Positions 19,575 through 30,847 of a stretch of 64,000 bases of DNA are shown one piece after another. Positions within the stretch are counted from its first letter, which is position 1, and each line of letters starts with the position of its first letter. Both the position numbers and the translations under genes were made by a program. Origin of the DNA: Salmonella enterica subsp. diarizonae (lineage in GTDB: Bacteria; Pseudomonadota; Gammaproteobacteria; Enterobacterales; Enterobacteriaceae); the NCBI RefSeq assembly GCF_008692785.1, contig NZ_VXJV01000006.1, positions 124,001 through 188,000 of the forward strand, in the 5' to 3' direction. The notes under the pieces were generated by a model. The model made no database searches. It was not told the origin of the DNA and worked only from the letters and a program-made list of their open reading frames with translations.

Positions 19575-19924
19575 CACCTGAATGTCAGTTTTATTCTCAA
19601 TAAGTAAATAAATTTAATTACAACCCTCTGAATTACCACATCTTGTTACTGTATATTTCACAAAAATATTTACACATAAAAATTAATCCTTAATTTTATT
19701 AAGGATTAGATTTTTCTGCTCTAATAGCACAATTTTTCCCCATCATTTCAGACATCAGGACATCTAAATGGCTATTTTTATAAAATGGCTCATCTGCTGC
19801 TTTTTCAGGCACAATGGTGTCGCATGCCAATAAATATAATAAAATCATATGAATAAAATTAAAAAGAACAAATTAAGACGAAAAATAAGGGGAAGTTTGA
19901 CGTTGTTCACAAAGTTCCGCAAAA
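19575..19924. other. Long AT-rich upstream region of ompF
   Basis: About 350 bp with no recognised gene, very rich in A and T. It contains a perfect 8-bp inverted repeat around 5 bases at 19686-19706 (ATCCTTAA/TTAAGGAT) and a possible small reading frame at 19768-19833. In E. coli the matching region holds a distal OmpR site and IHF sites that bend the ompF promoter; I cannot place these precisely here. Confidence 0.6.
19768..19833 (+). CDS. Possible 21-residue small membrane peptide (unproven)
   Basis: ATG at 19768 to TAA at 19831-19833 encodes MAIFIKWLICCFFRHNGVACQ. AGGA lies seven bases before the ATG, a good ribosome-site spacing. The first 13 residues are strongly hydrophobic with two adjacent cysteines, as in many short inner-membrane peptides. 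Against it: the region is AT-rich, the frame is short, and chance frames of this size are common. I do not recognise the sequence. It could also be untranslated leader of no importance. Confidence 0.22.
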   Translation: MAIFIKWLICCFFRHNGVACQ

Positions 19925-20025
19925 ATAATATTTTCTTACATATTTTTTCCTTTTGATACTAAATCTTTATATTTGTAGCATTTTCACGGTAGCGAAACGT
20001 TAGTTTGAATGGAAAGATGCCTGTC
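19925..20025 (+). promoter_or_regulatory. ompF promoter with OmpR binding region
   Basis: The sequence aligns with the E. coli ompF promoter. Three OmpR-box-like stretches lie at about 19928-19983 (TTCTTACATATT, TTTTGATACTAAAT, CTTTATATTTGTAGCA), the -10 is AAAGAT at 20013-20018, and the start is near 20025. OmpR-P activates at low osmolarity from these sites. The 110-base leader that follows ends in the segment (about 20115-20150) that MicF RNA pairs with in E. coli. Confidence 0.75.
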
Positions 20026-20137
20026 AGACACATAAAGACACCAAACTCTCATCAATATTTCTGTAAAGTTTTATTGACGGAATTTATTGACGGCAGTGGC
20101 AGGTGTCATATAAAAAAACCAATGAGGGTAATAAATA

Positions 20138-21229
20138 ATGATGAAGCGCAAAATCCTGGCAGCGGTGATCCCTGCCCTGCTGGCTGCTGCAACCGCAAAC
20201 GCAGCAGAAATTTATAATAAAGATGGTAATAAGCTGGATCTGTACGGTAAAGCCGTGGGTCGTCACGTATGGACAACGACCGGCGATAGCAAAAATGCCG
20301 ACCAGACTTATGCCCAGATTGGTTTTAAAGGGGAAACGCAAATTAACACCGATCTGACCGGTTTCGGTCAGTGGGAATACCGTACCAAAGCAGATCGCGC
20401 TGAAGGCGAACAGCAGAACTCGAATCTGGTCCGTCTGGCCTTCGCAGGTTTGAAATACGCAGAAGTGGGTTCAATCGATTATGGTCGTAACTACGGTATC
20501 GTTTACGATGTTGAATCATATACCGATATGGCACCCTACTTCTCCGGCGAAACCTGGGGCGGCGCCTATACTGATAACTACATGACCAGCCGTGCTGGCG
20601 GTTTGTTGACCTACCGTAACTCTGACTTCTTCGGTCTGGTGGACGGTCTCTCTTTCGGTATCCAGTATCAGGGTAAAAATCAGGACAACCACAGCATCAA
20701 CTCTCAGAATGGCGATGGCGTAGGTTACACCATGGCATATGAGTTCGACGGCTTTGGCGTCACCGCAGCGTACAGCAACAGCAAGCGTACTAACGATCAG
20801 CAGGATCGCGATGGTAATGGCGATCGCGCAGAATCGTGGGCCGTTGGCGCGAAATATGATGCGAACAACGTCTACCTGGCTGCCGTATATGCCGAAACCC
20901 GCAATATGAGCATTGTTGAAAATACGGTTACCAATACCGTGGAAATGGCAAACAAAACGCAGAACTTTGAAGTGGTCGCTCAGTACCAGTTTGACTTCGG
21001 CCTGCGTCCGGCAATCTCGTATGTGCAGAGTAAAGGTAAGCAGTTGAACGGCGCCGACAGCACAGCCGACCTGGCGAAATACATTCAGGCGGGCGCGACT
21101 TACTACTTCAACAAAAACATGAACGTATGGGTTGACTACCGTTTCAACCTGCTGGACAAAAACGACTACAGCTCCAGCTACGTTGGCACCGACGATCAGG
21201 CGGCAGTCGGTATTACTTACCAGTTCTGA
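20138..21229 (+). CDS. ompF: OmpF, general outer-membrane porin
   Basis: 363 codons, starting at the first of two tandem ATGs (MMKRKI). A 22-residue signal peptide ends ANA, and the mature porin begins [10 protein letters not shown]. It is a trimeric 16-strand beta barrel ending in the aromatic sorting residue Phe (GITYQF). The sequence is the Salmonella form. The constriction loop reads [16 protein letters not shown] and lacks the PEFGG motif typical of E. coli OmpF and OmpC. GAGGG provides the ribosome site inside the MicF target. Controlled by OmpR/EnvZ and MicF. Confidence 0.97.
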   Translation: MMKRKILAAVIPALLAAATANAAEIYNKDGNKLDLYGKAVGRHVWTTTGDSKNADQTYAQIGFKGETQINTDLTGFGQWEYRTKADRAEGEQQNSNLVRLAFAGLKYAEVGSIDYGRNYGIVYDVESYTDMAPYFSGETWGGAYTDNYMTSRAGGLLTYRNSDFFGLVDGLSFGIQYQGKNQDNHSINSQNGDGVGYTMAYEFDGFGVTAAYSNSKRTNDQQDRDGNGDRAESWAVGAKYDANNVYLAAVYAETRNMSIVENTVTNTVEMANKTQNFEVVAQYQFDFGLRPAISYVQSKGKQLNGADSTADLAKYIQAGATYYFNKNMNVWVDYRFNLLDKNDYSSSYVGTDDQAAVGITYQF

Positions 21230-21256
21230 CCAGCAGACCCCTTTGTTTTATGCCTC

Positions 21257-21284
21257 AAAAACAGGACTTCGGTCCTGTTTTTTT
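21257..21284 (+). terminator. Terminator after ompF
   Basis: AACAGGAC and GTCCTGTT form a stem with a TTCG tetraloop, followed by a T run, 27 bp beyond the ompF stop. Confidence 0.92.
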
Positions 21285-21413
21285 ATGTCTCTTAGAGAAA
21301 ACGTGCGTCTTTCAAAAACAGTCGGGCTTTTTAGCGCTAACGGTTGGCATTTTGTAAATCTGCCGTTAACCTGATAGCGGATTTCCCTTCTGTAACTATA
21401 ATGGAACCTCGTC

Positions 21414-22604
21414 ATGTTTGAGAACATAACCGCCGCTCCTGCCGACCCGATTTTGGGCCTGGCCGATCTGTTTCGCGCCGATGACCGTCCAGGGAAAATT
21501 AACCTTGGCATTGGCGTATATAAGGATGAAACCGGCAAAACACCGGTGCTCACCAGCGTTAAAAAAGCCGAGCAGTATTTACTGGAAAATGAAACGACGA
21601 AAAACTATCTCGGCATTGACGGGATTCCGGAATTTGCTCGCTGCACCCAGGAATTATTGTTTGGCAAAGGCAGCGCGCTGATTAACGACAAGCGCGCACG
21701 CACGGCGCAAACGCCGGGCGGTACCGGGGCGCTACGCGTTGCCGCCGACTTCCTGGCAAAAAATACCCCGGTAAAACGGGTGTGGGTGAGCAACCCCAGT
21801 TGGCCGAACCACAAAAGCGTGTTTAACGCCGCCGGACTGGAAGTCCGGGAGTACGCTTACTACGATGCGGAGAATCACACGCTGGATTTTGACGCGCTAC
21901 AAGCCAGTCTGAGCGAAGCACAGGCCGGCGATGTGGTTCTGTTCCATGGTTGCTGTCACAACCCAACCGGCATTGACCCTACTCTGGAACAGTGGAAAGC
22001 TCTGGCTGAGCTTTCTGTTGAAAAAGGTTGGCTACCGCTATTTGATTTCGCTTACCAGGGCTTTGCCCGCGGCCTGGAAGAAGATGCGGAAGGTCTGCGC
22101 GCCTTTGCCGCGCTGCATAAGGAGCTGATTGTCGCCAGCTCCTACTCCAAAAACTTCGGTTTATATAATGAACGCGTCGGTGCCTGCACACTCGTTGCCG
22201 CCGACGCGGAAACCGTGGATCGCGCTTTTAGCCAGATGAAATCCGCCATTCGCGCTAACTACTCTAACCCGCCGGCGCACGGCGCGTCCATCGTCGCCAC
22301 TATCCTGAGTAATGACGCACTGCGCGCCATCTGGGAACAGGAGCTGACGGACATGCGCCAGCGTATCCAGCGTATGCGTCAACTGTTCGTGAATACCTTG
22401 CAGGAGAAAGGCGCAAACCGCGACTTCAGCTTTATTATCAAGCAGAACGGGATGTTCTCATTCAGTGGTCTGACCAAAGAGCAGGTGCTACGTCTGCGTG
22501 AAGAGTTTGGCGTTTATGCCGTAGCTTCTGGTCGCGTGAACGTGGCAGGTATGACGCCGGATAATATGGCACCGCTGTGCGAAGCCATCGTCGCGGTACT
22601 GTAA
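21414..22604 (+). CDS. aspC: AspC, aspartate aminotransferase
   Basis: 396 codons, full length. A fold type I PLP enzyme interconverting aspartate plus 2-oxoglutarate with oxaloacetate plus glutamate; it also handles aromatic amino acids. PLP is held by Lys246 in [22 protein letters not shown] and the Arg near the C-terminus (SGRVNVAGM) are the substrate-carboxylate binding regions. Monocistronic between the ompF terminator and a bidirectional terminator shared with gloC. Confidence 0.98.
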   Translation: MFENITAAPADPILGLADLFRADDRPGKINLGIGVYKDETGKTPVLTSVKKAEQYLLENETTKNYLGIDGIPEFARCTQELLFGKGSALINDKRARTAQTPGGTGALRVAADFLAKNTPVKRVWVSNPSWPNHKSVFNAAGLEVREYAYYDAENHTLDFDALQASLSEAQAGDVVLFHGCCHNPTGIDPTLEQWKALAELSVEKGWLPLFDFAYQGFARGLEEDAEGLRAFAALHKELIVASSYSKNFGLYNERVGACTLVAADAETVDRAFSQMKSAIRANYSNPPAHGASIVATILSNDALRAIWEQELTDMRQRIQRMRQLFVNTLQEKGANRDFSFIIKQNGMFSFSGLTKEQVLRLREEFGVYAVASGRVNVAGMTPDNMAPLCEAIVAVL

Positions 22605-22629
22605 AAACCTGTCGGCTGGCGTGACCGAC

Positions 22630-22659
22630 AAAAAAGCCTGCACATTGCAGGCTTTTTTC
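22630..22659. terminator. Bidirectional terminator between aspC and gloC
   Basis: AAAAAAGCCTGC and GCAGGCTTTTTT form a symmetric stem-loop with A and T tails on either side, between two convergent genes. Confidence 0.92.
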
Positions 22660-22666
22660 ATTCTGC

Positions 22667-23314
22667 TTACCAGACCGGCATCTCGTCTTGCAGGAAGGGG
22701 TTATGCAGACGCTCGTAACCGAGCGTGGAGAGCGGGCCGTGGCCAGGGATAAAGGTCACATCATCGCCAAGCGGCAGTAGTTTACGCTTAATGGCGTCAA
22801 TCAACTGATTGTGATCGCCGCGAGGAAAATCGCTGCGCCCGACGCCGCCTTTGAAAATCACATCGCCGGAGATCAGCAGTTGCGACTGTTCATCAAAGAA
22901 AACCACGTGTCCCGGCGTGTGTCCCGGACAATGTAACACCTGTAACGTCACATTCCCTACGCTGACGCGATCGCCTTCGTTCAGCCAGCGGTCAGGCGTC
23001 AGCGGCTGGCACTCATCCAGACCAAACATGCGGCTTTGCGCCGGCAGTCCTTGCAGCCAGAACTCATCTTCTTTTTCCGGACCGATAACAGGAACGCCGT
23101 AATGCTGCGCCAGTTCACTCGCTGCTCCGACATGATCGAGATGACCATGCGTGAGTAAAATTTGCATCAACGTCACACCGCTGGCGTCCACTTCCTGTTT
23201 AATTTTTTCAGCGTCGCCGCCCGGATCGACCAGCGCCGCCAGCCGGGTTTGTTCGCACCAGATTAATGAACAGTTCTGGGAGAACGCGGTGACCGGAATA
23301 ATACGATAGTTCAT
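22667..23314 (-). CDS. gloC: GloC (YcbL), type II glyoxalase
   Basis: 215 codons. A metallo-beta-lactamase fold hydrolase with the metal-binding THGHLDHVG motif near residue 55, [22 protein letters not shown] and PGHGPLST. GloC hydrolyses S-lactoylglutathione, the second step of methylglyoxal detoxification, alongside GloB. The protein is shorter than GloB, lacking its C-terminal substrate helix domain. It starts 28 bp after mepK ends, so it is probably transcribed with it. Confidence 0.93.
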   Translation of the reverse strand: MNYRIIPVTAFSQNCSLIWCEQTRLAALVDPGGDAEKIKQEVDASGVTLMQILLTHGHLDHVGAASELAQHYGVPVIGPEKEDEFWLQGLPAQSRMFGLDECQPLTPDRWLNEGDRVSVGNVTLQVLHCPGHTPGHVVFFDEQSQLLISGDVIFKGGVGRSDFPRGDHNQLIDAIKRKLLPLGDDVTFIPGHGPLSTLGYERLHNPFLQDEMPVW

Positions 23315-23341
23315 ACTGCTCCTTTGATTAAGCCTCGCTGA

Positions 23342-23890
23342 TTACCAGTGCCGCGCCGGCCCGGTATCAATATGCACAAAGTTACTACGTGGGTAATATC
23401 CTACACCACCTGCGCCCATAGATAACGCCGCTTTGCGAATATTGCTCAGCGCCACGCCCTCAATATGAAAATCCATCGCCTGCCCTTTCGTATGGTAGCT
23501 TTTTTTCGCTACGCCGCTGCTACGGGCGCGTAATTCATTATTGGTATCAAGAGAGCGGTAGCCCGAGATGAGCTGCACAGGTTTACGTGTCCCTAACAGC
23601 CCCTGAAGTCGGTAAAGTTGGTCAAACAGGCGGGGATCGATTGATCGGACTTTATTCGCGCGATAGTCACGGAAAAAATGGTTTAACTTTGCTAATTCAT
23701 CCTGAATGTAGGCTCTTCCATCGAAAAACTCCGCCTTGATTGACTCTCCGGTATGGAGATTGTTTAACGTCAAAATACGCGGGCGTGGGGTCGAGAGTGT
23801 GGCAAACGCTGGCACGGGCAGGATGGCGGCGCCGAGGGCGACACCACCAAGCGCCAGCAGCTTGCGGCGATTAGCGTCAAATTTGTCCAT
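23342..23890 (-). CDS. mepK: MepK (YcbK), murein endopeptidase specific for 3-3 cross-links
   Basis: 182 codons. The N-terminus has a twin-arginine signal (ANRRKLLALGG, then a hydrophobic stretch ending PAFA), so it is exported folded by Tat. The mature part is a peptidase M15/DUF882 domain with zinc ligands in SYHTKGQAMDFHI and a terminal FVHIDTG. In E. coli MepK cuts L-Dap-D-Dap (3-3) cross-links to let the sacculus grow. Its neighbour ldtD makes just those cross-links, so the two form a functional pair. A 259-bp gap separates it from ldtD. Confidence 0.92.
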   Translation of the reverse strand: MDKFDANRRKLLALGGVALGAAILPVPAFATLSTPRPRILTLNNLHTGESIKAEFFDGRAYIQDELAKLNHFFRDYRANKVRSIDPRLFDQLYRLQGLLGTRKPVQLISGYRSLDTNNELRARSSGVAKKSYHTKGQAMDFHIEGVALSNIRKAALSMGAGGVGYYPRSNFVHIDTGPARHW

Positions 23891-24149
23891 GATAATCAGG
23901 TCTACAGGTCAATGTTATCGTTAATACACTTCTACCTTTAAGCAGGCATAATACCGACAGGCACAGGCTTCTGAACGGCCCGGTCGACTCAAAGGTTGTT
24001 GTATATGCACTTCTGGCGCACGAAAGGCACCTTAACTGGCGATAAAGCCTGCGTCAAGATTGCCCTCCCCCAGCAACGACGGGGTCTACAGCGAAACGAC
24101 CCCGTTGAAGCTAAACATTAGGACAACATATTTACCAGAACTTCTTCAT

Positions 24150-26000
24150 TTACCTGATTAATTGTTCAACCTTTGGCACAATTTGTGCGCTGGATCGCGC
24201 TGTGAGATCGTAATTGTAAATATCTGTACGATACTGCATACGACCATCTGCGCCGACAAACGCGGTCAGATAGTAAAGATTAACCGGAATGTTCTGCCGG
24301 ATATTGACATACCGCGTGTCGCCTTGCTTCAGAGCGCCAGAGATCCGCGCATCGTTCCAGCCCGCATCTTGCAAAAGCATATTAGCCAGTTCAGAGGCCT
24401 TATTGACACGCACGCAACCGGAACTTAACGCCCTGGCGTCACGCTGAAAGAGATTATGGTTGGGCGTATCGTGCAAATATATCGCATCTGAACTCGGCAT
24501 ATTAAATTTATAACGCCCCAGCGAATTGTGCGCGCCTGGCGCCTGCTGGAAACGGAACGGAAGATTCGATGGAGTAATGGTGGCCCAGTCAACCTGCCAC
24601 GGATCGATCGCTTCTTTGCTGTTCCAGCCGCGCATCACGGTGTAGCCATGGCGCTCCAGATAGCCTGGGTCATTCCACACCTTCGGTAAAATGTCTTTAC
24701 GCGCAAGCGTGGGCGGAACGTTCCACGGCGGGTTCACCACCACATTATTCAGCGCGCTGCTCATCATCGGCGTTTTACGATCAGGACGCCCGACGATCAC
24801 CCTCGAAGCCAGCACCTGGTTGCCATTCTGATAGTAGACCAGCGAATAAGCGGGAATGTTCACCATAATACCGGTAGATAATTCCGCTGGCAGCAGGCGT
24901 AAACGTTGGATATTCAATGCCAGTACGCCTGCGCGTTGCGCGGGGGTCATATTGAGCCAGTTACGCGTTGCCGGGCCAATTACGCCATCCGCCCCCAGAC
25001 CTTGCCATGCCTGGAAACGCTTTACCGCCTCGACCAGTTCACGATCGTAGGCGGCGCGTACCGCCGGAGCCGGCTTGCTACGGCGGGCCGTTTGTTCGGC
25101 GACCGGCTGCGCCGCCGGTGTTTCGACGCCCACGGCGGAGGGGCTGACAACGGCGCTATCAGCAGTATTATCGCCGGGTAAGGCAATCTTTGGACCGCCA
25201 TCCAGCATCCCCGTACGCTGTAATATTTCGCGCAGCGCAGGCACATCGTTACTCCATTGCCCCGGGCGCAGCGTCACGGTATTGGTCAACTGCGGCCACG
25301 GGCGAGAGTCCGCCACCAACTTCAGCAACGCGTCATGCATGAGTGCATACTGTGGATGTTGCGGCGCCAGGCTGGCGACAAACGTCGGCAACTGCCCCTC
25401 TTCCAGCGCGATTTGCCACTGGTTAATCACCGAGACTGGCGGCGTCGCCAATGCATAAGGTTTGTTGCTATATAACCAGCGATTGCCTTTGACGGGGATA
25501 TTCGCAATGAAATGGAGATAGCCCATCATGGCGTCTGACAACACGACATCGCGCGCCATACCGTTTACGGCGGGATCGGTCAACAATGCCACCCAGGCGG
25601 TAAACTGCGGCTGGAATCCGGCAATCGCCACCTCCGCCAGTTGTTGCTGGAAGGCTTTCACCGCATCGCGATTATCCCACATGGGCTTCATGTCGCGCGC
25701 GGCGTAAAGCAATGCCAACTGGCTCATATAGACCGGCGTATAGCCGGAAGGGAGCTGCGACTGTAGATCAGCCCGAATTTTCCCGGCTGAAACGCCCTCC
25801 GGCAGCGGCTGAATCCCGGCCAGAATCGCCGTCGCGGCTGATTGCTTCTGCGGCCCAGCCAGACCAGTCGCGGCAACGGCGCTATCGCCAGGTATCATTT
25901 CAGGCTCATCGGCCTGCGCATTGAACAGTGGAGCGAATGTTACGGCCAGGCATAAACTGATTGCCGACAGACGACGACCACACATCTTGTTAAGCAACAT
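24150..26000 (-). CDS. ldtD: LdtD (YcbB), L,D-transpeptidase
   Basis: 616 codons. After a signal peptide (start [21 protein letters not shown]. coli has 615) comes a large scaffold region. A peptidoglycan-binding module follows, in the stretch around [20 protein letters not shown], then a YkuD catalytic domain with the nucleophile Cys529 in SSGCVRV. LdtD makes 3-3 cross-links between meso-Dap residues, strengthens the wall under envelope stress and can bypass D,D-transpeptidases. In E. coli it is under Cpx control; I did not find a clear CpxR box. Confidence 0.95.
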   Translation of the reverse strand: MLLNKMCGRRLSAISLCLAVTFAPLFNAQADEPEMIPGDSAVAATGLAGPQKQSAATAILAGIQPLPEGVSAGKIRADLQSQLPSGYTPVYMSQLALLYAARDMKPMWDNRDAVKAFQQQLAEVAIAGFQPQFTAWVALLTDPAVNGMARDVVLSDAMMGYLHFIANIPVKGNRWLYSNKPYALATPPVSVINQWQIALEEGQLPTFVASLAPQHPQYALMHDALLKLVADSRPWPQLTNTVTLRPGQWSNDVPALREILQRTGMLDGGPKIALPGDNTADSAVVSPSAVGVETPAAQPVAEQTARRSKPAPAVRAAYDRELVEAVKRFQAWQGLGADGVIGPATRNWLNMTPAQRAGVLALNIQRLRLLPAELSTGIMVNIPAYSLVYYQNGNQVLASRVIVGRPDRKTPMMSSALNNVVVNPPWNVPPTLARKDILPKVWNDPGYLERHGYTVMRGWNSKEAIDPWQVDWATITPSNLPFRFQQAPGAHNSLGRYKFNMPSSDAIYLHDTPNHNLFQRDARALSSGCVRVNKASELANMLLQDAGWNDARISGALKQGDTRYVNIRQNIPVNLYYLTAFVGADGRMQYRTDIYNYDLTARSSAQIVPKVEQLIR

Positions 26001-26210
26001 CCCTTGCCCCCTGTTTTCGTTATCATACTCCGCATGACGGTGCAGCCCGCGGCGCGGGTCAACCTCACCAATGCTTTTGTTTAGTATGACGAGTCAGCCT
26101 GCTCACTCGTCAGGCTTAACTCCAGTATATAAAGTTCGATACGTTTTTGCCTAACCTAATGTAAAGAAGTTTAAAGAAAATACACTACCCGGAGAGATTT
26201 TTCAGATAAA

Positions 26211-26232
26211 GAAAAAGGCGGCTTTCGCCGCC
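26211..26232 (-). terminator. Terminator of the cmoM-mukFEB operon
   Basis: On the minus strand GGCGGC-GAAA-GCCGCC forms a compact tetraloop hairpin followed by TTTTTC. It lies 148 bp past the mukB stop, after the REP element. Confidence 0.85.
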
Positions 26233-26262
26233 CCAGTCTAATGATAAAGCAGAACTTATTTT

Positions 26263-26292
26263 GCCGGATGACGCGTAAACGCTTTATCCGGC
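26263..26292 (-). repeat. REP (repetitive extragenic palindromic) element
   Basis: GCCGGATGACGCGTAAACGC followed by TTTATCCGGC is a classic REP/PU unit: a GCCGGAT/ATCCGGC stem with internal CGCGTAAACGC. Such elements lie in 3' untranslated regions in enterics, where they stabilise upstream mRNA or bind gyrase or IHF. Confidence 0.85.
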
Positions 26293-26380
26293 CTCTGTTC
26301 GCGATAATTTCAATACGTCAGGAAATTATCCAGGTCTGATAAGCGAAACGCCATCAGGCATGCCACCGTTTCTGCTGTGT

Positions 26381-29300
26381 TTAACTCGCTTCTGAAGGCG
26401 TATCTTCCGTCTGCGTGCCGGGAAGCGTTTCCGGAAGTTGCGGCGCAAAGCCACGCAGTCCGACAACATGAACGTGCTCAGTATCCTGAAACACTTTACG
26501 CACCAGTTTATACGTCGTGCCCTTCTCCGGACTGATGTTTTCCGGCGCCGCGATGATGAGCTGCATCTGCAAACGTTCGCACAGTTCAAACAGCGTGGCG
26601 ATAGAGCGCGCATCCAGACGCGCCGCTTCATCGAGGAACAGCAGGCGACATGGCGAAATATCTTTCCCGCGCAATCTGCGTGCTTCGTCTTCCCAGCTTT
26701 GTACCACCATCACCAGAATCGACATCCCGGTCCCGATAGCTTCCCCGGTAGACAGCGCGCCGGATTCCGCACGCAGCCAACCGTCTGATCCACGGTTAAC
26801 TTCGACTTCCATCTCCAGATAGTTACGGTAGTCCAGCAACTCCTCGCCGATAGTCTGCGGCGTGCGTTGCCCCATATCGATCTGCGGATTCAGGCGCTGG
26901 TACAGTTTCGCCAGCGCTTCGGAGAAGGTCAGACGATTGCTATTAAACAGATCCTGGTGCTGCTCATGCTGTTCTGAAAGCACATCCAGCAGGGTGGCAT
27001 GCGTTTCACGCACGTTGACGTTTAACCGCACGCTATTCACCTGTCCAAACGAGACGCTTTGCAAACCCTGGTTCAGCATTCGGATACGGTTCTGTTCGCG
27101 CTGGATAGTCTTGCGGATAATGTTCGCCACGCTGCGGGAACTGATCGCTAGCTTTTGCTCACGCGACGTCAGCTCTTCCGTCAGACGGCTCAGTTCAATC
27201 TCCATCTGTTCAATGGCTTCAACAGGATCGTCGGTACGAATAATATCCTGACGAATACGTTCGCGCAGATGCTGATAAACGGCCACAAAGAACTGGATTT
27301 TACGTTCCGGGCGTTTTGGATCTTCCGACAGGCGCAACACGTCGCGCAGATGTTCGTTATCCGCGACCGCCAGGCGCAGCGCGCCCAACGCCTTATCCGA
27401 CATGGAGCGCAGTTCATCCGCCGACAGATAAGCCAGCTCACGACGGTGCAGACGACGTTCCACGCCATTGTCTTTAACCATCCGCATGACTGCGCACCAA
27501 CCGGCTTTCGCGGTCACGACCTGCTCGCGCATTTCATGATAATCGCGCTCCAGCTTGCGCAGCTTGCGGGTCAGGTTATCCATCTCCGCTTCGCAGAAGG
27601 TGAGCGCTTTCTCAAGCTGATTGCGACGCGAACGGTTATTGCTCAACTGGGCGTGCAGTTCATCCCGACGCTGGCGGGCGCGCTCTTCCGCCCCGCTGTC
27701 GGCGCGAACGCCAATATCCTGTAATTCGCGCTGCAAATCGTTAAGCAGCTCTTTTTTCGTGTCGTAAGAACTTTTTAGCGAGGCCAGAACCTGACTGTAC
27801 TGACTTAGCTGCGCAGCATGGCTGCGCAGCGCTTCGCGGGCGCGGGTACGCTCGGCTTCCGCCTGCTCCAGCCGCTGGCGCAGCTTTTCATTGAGATCGC
27901 TGTTGCCGCTCAGCATTTCCGCCGAGTCGGAATAGCTGAAATGCGCCCGACGTTCGACAACTTCAGCCAGCGCAAAAGCCTGCTGGCGCGCGTCGCGCTG
28001 CATTTGCTGCGACCATGCATAGTCTTCTTTTAACTGCTCAAACTGTTCCGGATCGCTTTGCAGAACGGAAACCACTGGCTCCAGTCTGGCTAACTGGTTG
28101 CCATATTGCTGCACAAATCGCGCCGCTTCTTGCGCCTCATCCAACCGCTCCTGAATTTCATCGACCCGATCGGCCAGCGTTTCATCGGCCAATAAATTCA
28201 GCCGCGGCAGCAAACGGTTAAGCGCGGAAACGCCCTCTTTCGCCTGCTCAAACTGAATGCGCTGCTGCTGGTTGTCGTTTTCATGCGTCGCCAGCGCGCG
28301 CTCCAGCTCGACGCGACGCCCGTTCAGTCGGCGAATTTCCGCTTCCGGATCGTCCTCAAAGGCGACGGAAAGGTGACTGCCGATAAAACGGCTGAACGCC
28401 TGGTGCAAACGCTGGGTTTTCTGAACGTCAAACGAGAGCGTGGCAAAGCGCTCGGAAAGCACTTCCCGTTCCGCATGGAGACTTTCAATACGGTTCTCGC
28501 GCGCCGCACGGCCAAAAATAGGCAGCGACGGGAAGCGCGAATAACGCCACTGACGATCGGCAATTTTCACTACCACCGCCTTTTCCAGCTCGTCAACGCT
28601 GAATACGCTGTCATCAAAAGACTGCGGATCGCCTTCGATCAGGTACAGATCTTCCGGGCAATCGGTCAGACCTTCAAGCTGTTCGGCTATTTGTGATAAA
28701 TCCGGCACGACGATCGCATGGCGCGACGGGCCATACAGTGCGGAAAAGTACGGCGCATCTTCAAGGCTGACATCATCGTAGATTTCCGACAGTAATACCC
28801 CGCCAAAACGCTCCGCCAGCGCATTCAAACGCTGATCTTCCGCGCCGCCCGGCTGACTTAAACGTTCGATCTCTTCATCAACCGCTTTTTTACGCGCGCC
28901 CACTTCGTCGCGTTCGACAATGGCTTCGCGCTCACGCTCCAGTAACTGTTGCAGGTATTCTGTCACTTCCTGGCTGGACGTAAACTCCTCGCCGCACTGT
29001 TCGCTAAGCTGGTTAAGGCTGTTTTGCGCCGCCAGCCAGACGGGCGCACGCTGCATCAGATGTTGAATACGCGACTGAAGCTGCTCCTGCTCCTGACGCA
29101 AGGTCATACGCTGTTCGCTGGCGTTAGCTACATTGTCAGACAGCGCCGCGATGCGCGCTTCAAGCTCCTGATGCAGCGCTTCCAGTTCGTCAATATCAAA
29201 ATTTTTGCCCTGTCGCTTACAGAACTCCGCCAGCAGACGTTCCGCCTCTTGCTGCTCGCGCAGCCGCTGTTCCAGTTCGCTCAGGCGCATCCGCAGCGGC

Positions 29301-30847
29301 TGTACCTGCTCCGCCAGATGACGCTGGTTCACGCCGTCCCGTAACAGCTCGCGCGCCACGTCCCAGGCTTCGCTACGCGCCAGCGGGCCGTTGATCGCCG
29401 CAACCAACTGGTAAGCCTGCTCAAACTGGCTGTGCGCGGTTTGCGCCACGCTCATTTTTTGTTCCAGCGACAGCAGTTTTTCCGTAGCTTCCTGCTCTTT
29501 TGCCTGGAAAGTATTCAGCCATTCGGCGGCGCTTTCAGGCGTTAGATCCGGCAGATGGCAAATTTCTTTGGCGCGGGCGAGCGCGGATATCGCCTGGTTA
29601 TACTGAATCGCGCGCGTTTGCTGTACATCCAGCGCCTGCTGGTAATCCGCAAGCTGACTTTTGAGTTCATCGACTTCCAGCTCGGCGGCTTCGGCACGCG
29701 CTTCATTTTCGTCCTGCATTTCGGCAGCTTCCGCCACCACTTCGTTTTGCTCTTCAAGTCGAATCTGCAGTTCTTCAAGATCCGCTTCGTAGCGTTCAAT
29801 TTTTTCCTGCTGGCGCAGCGCGGTTTGCACCAGGTTCAGGTGATCGCTCGCCGCCTGGTAATCCGCTTCAAGAGAACCTTCGGCACCGTTATGCTCACCC
29901 AGCTCGCGAGCCATATCGACATGCTTATACTGCTCCGCCGCCAGTTGCTTGCGCGATGTGTACAGTTCGCGTCGAAACGCCAGCGCCTGATCAAGGTGAA
30001 CCCGACGCTCATTGGCGTGGCGCATATAATCCGCAGCCACATAATCGGTGGCTTCGCTGATCAAATGCTTAAACAGATCGCGATCGGATTGGGTAACGCG
30101 GATCGCTTCCAGCGTGAGCCGGTTCTCGCGCAACGCCGCTTCCATATCCTGGAACGCCTTGCGCACGCCGCTGTTTTCCGGCAATAAATAATCGCGTAGC
30201 GATCGGGTAATAGCACTGGAGATCCCGCCGTACAGCGAGGCCTCGATCAAACGATAGAATTTACTGCGATCCGACGCTGAGCGCAGACGACGAGCGATAA
30301 TCCCTAAGTCAAACATCAGCGAATGATAATCGGTGATGGAGTTAAACTGCTTAAACTGCACGCCTTCCATCTCGTCAAGCTTGTCTTTCAGCTCAGCAAG
30401 CGACAGTACACGCGCCTGACGTTCGTTTAATGTCTCTGTCACCAGTTGCGTCGGCTGTACCGACATCGGCAGTCCCTGAATAGCGAACGGTTTAATGTCC
30501 ACTTTGCGATCGCGCCCGGCGACCTGCTGCAGACGCACGCCGACCACCACCCGCTGATGGCGGGAATTAATGGTGTCGAGCATGGAGTAACAAACGCCCG
30601 CCTTCAGCTTACCGTGCAAACCTTTATCGCGCGAACCGCTGGTGGCGCCGGCTTCCGTGGTGTTACGAAAGTGCAGTAATGTGAGATCCGGAATCAGCGC
30701 CGTGACAAACGCCGCCATCGTCGTGGATTTCCCGGCGCCGTTACCCCCGGATAACGTCGTGACCAGTTCATCAAGGTCAAAGGTACGGGCAAAAAAACCG
30801 TTCCAGTTAATCAGCGTTAGCGAGCGAAATTTACCGCGTTCAATCAT
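26381..30847 (-). CDS. mukB: MukB, SMC-like condensin ATPase
   Basis: 1488 codons (E. coli 1486). The N-terminal head has Walker [10 protein letters not shown] at 34-42. Long coiled-coil arms rich in Glu, Gln, Arg and Leu run from about 240 to 1200, interrupted by the hinge near 650-800. The C-terminal head has the signature [11 protein letters not shown] and Walker [12 protein letters not shown]. MukB dimers with MukE and MukF extrude DNA loops, compact the chromosome and bind topoisomerase IV at the hinge. The ATG overlaps the mukE stop by 4 bp. MatP excludes MukBEF from Ter. Confidence 0.98.
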   Translation of the reverse strand: MIERGKFRSLTLINWNGFFARTFDLDELVTTLSGGNGAGKSTTMAAFVTALIPDLTLLHFRNTTEAGATSGSRDKGLHGKLKAGVCYSMLDTINSRHQRVVVGVRLQQVAGRDRKVDIKPFAIQGLPMSVQPTQLVTETLNERQARVLSLAELKDKLDEMEGVQFKQFNSITDYHSLMFDLGIIARRLRSASDRSKFYRLIEASLYGGISSAITRSLRDYLLPENSGVRKAFQDMEAALRENRLTLEAIRVTQSDRDLFKHLISEATDYVAADYMRHANERRVHLDQALAFRRELYTSRKQLAAEQYKHVDMARELGEHNGAEGSLEADYQAASDHLNLVQTALRQQEKIERYEADLEELQIRLEEQNEVVAEAAEMQDENEARAEAAELEVDELKSQLADYQQALDVQQTRAIQYNQAISALARAKEICHLPDLTPESAAEWLNTFQAKEQEATEKLLSLEQKMSVAQTAHSQFEQAYQLVAAINGPLARSEAWDVARELLRDGVNQRHLAEQVQPLRMRLSELEQRLREQQEAERLLAEFCKRQGKNFDIDELEALHQELEARIAALSDNVANASEQRMTLRQEQEQLQSRIQHLMQRAPVWLAAQNSLNQLSEQCGEEFTSSQEVTEYLQQLLEREREAIVERDEVGARKKAVDEEIERLSQPGGAEDQRLNALAERFGGVLLSEIYDDVSLEDAPYFSALYGPSRHAIVVPDLSQIAEQLEGLTDCPEDLYLIEGDPQSFDDSVFSVDELEKAVVVKIADRQWRYSRFPSLPIFGRAARENRIESLHAEREVLSERFATLSFDVQKTQRLHQAFSRFIGSHLSVAFEDDPEAEIRRLNGRRVELERALATHENDNQQQRIQFEQAKEGVSALNRLLPRLNLLADETLADRVDEIQERLDEAQEAARFVQQYGNQLARLEPVVSVLQSDPEQFEQLKEDYAWSQQMQRDARQQAFALAEVVERRAHFSYSDSAEMLSGNSDLNEKLRQRLEQAEAERTRAREALRSHAAQLSQYSQVLASLKSSYDTKKELLNDLQRELQDIGVRADSGAEERARQRRDELHAQLSNNRSRRNQLEKALTFCEAEMDNLTRKLRKLERDYHEMREQVVTAKAGWCAVMRMVKDNGVERRLHRRELAYLSADELRSMSDKALGALRLAVADNEHLRDVLRLSEDPKRPERKIQFFVAVYQHLRERIRQDIIRTDDPVEAIEQMEIELSRLTEELTSREQKLAISSRSVANIIRKTIQREQNRIRMLNQGLQSVSFGQVNSVRLNVNVRETHATLLDVLSEQHEQHQDLFNSNRLTFSEALAKLYQRLNPQIDMGQRTPQTIGEELLDYRNYLEMEVEVNRGSDGWLRAESGALSTGEAIGTGMSILVMVVQSWEDEARRLRGKDISPCRLLFLDEAARLDARSIATLFELCERLQMQLIIAAPENISPEKGTTYKLVRKVFQDTEHVHVVGLRGFAPQLPETLPGTQTEDTPSEAS

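Larger units (their letters stand above)
26001..26380. other. 380-bp spacer between ldtD and mukB
   Basis: It holds the mukB terminator (26211-26232), a REP element (26263-26292) and, closer to ldtD, AT-rich sequence that must contain the ldtD promoter. No reading frame here looks like a gene. Confidence 0.6.

Noticed and set aside
24075..24108. Inverted repeat CGGGGTC/GACCCCG after ldtD as a terminator
   Set aside because: The stem is clear, but no T run follows on the minus strand and it lies over 40 bp from the gene end, so its role is unsupported.
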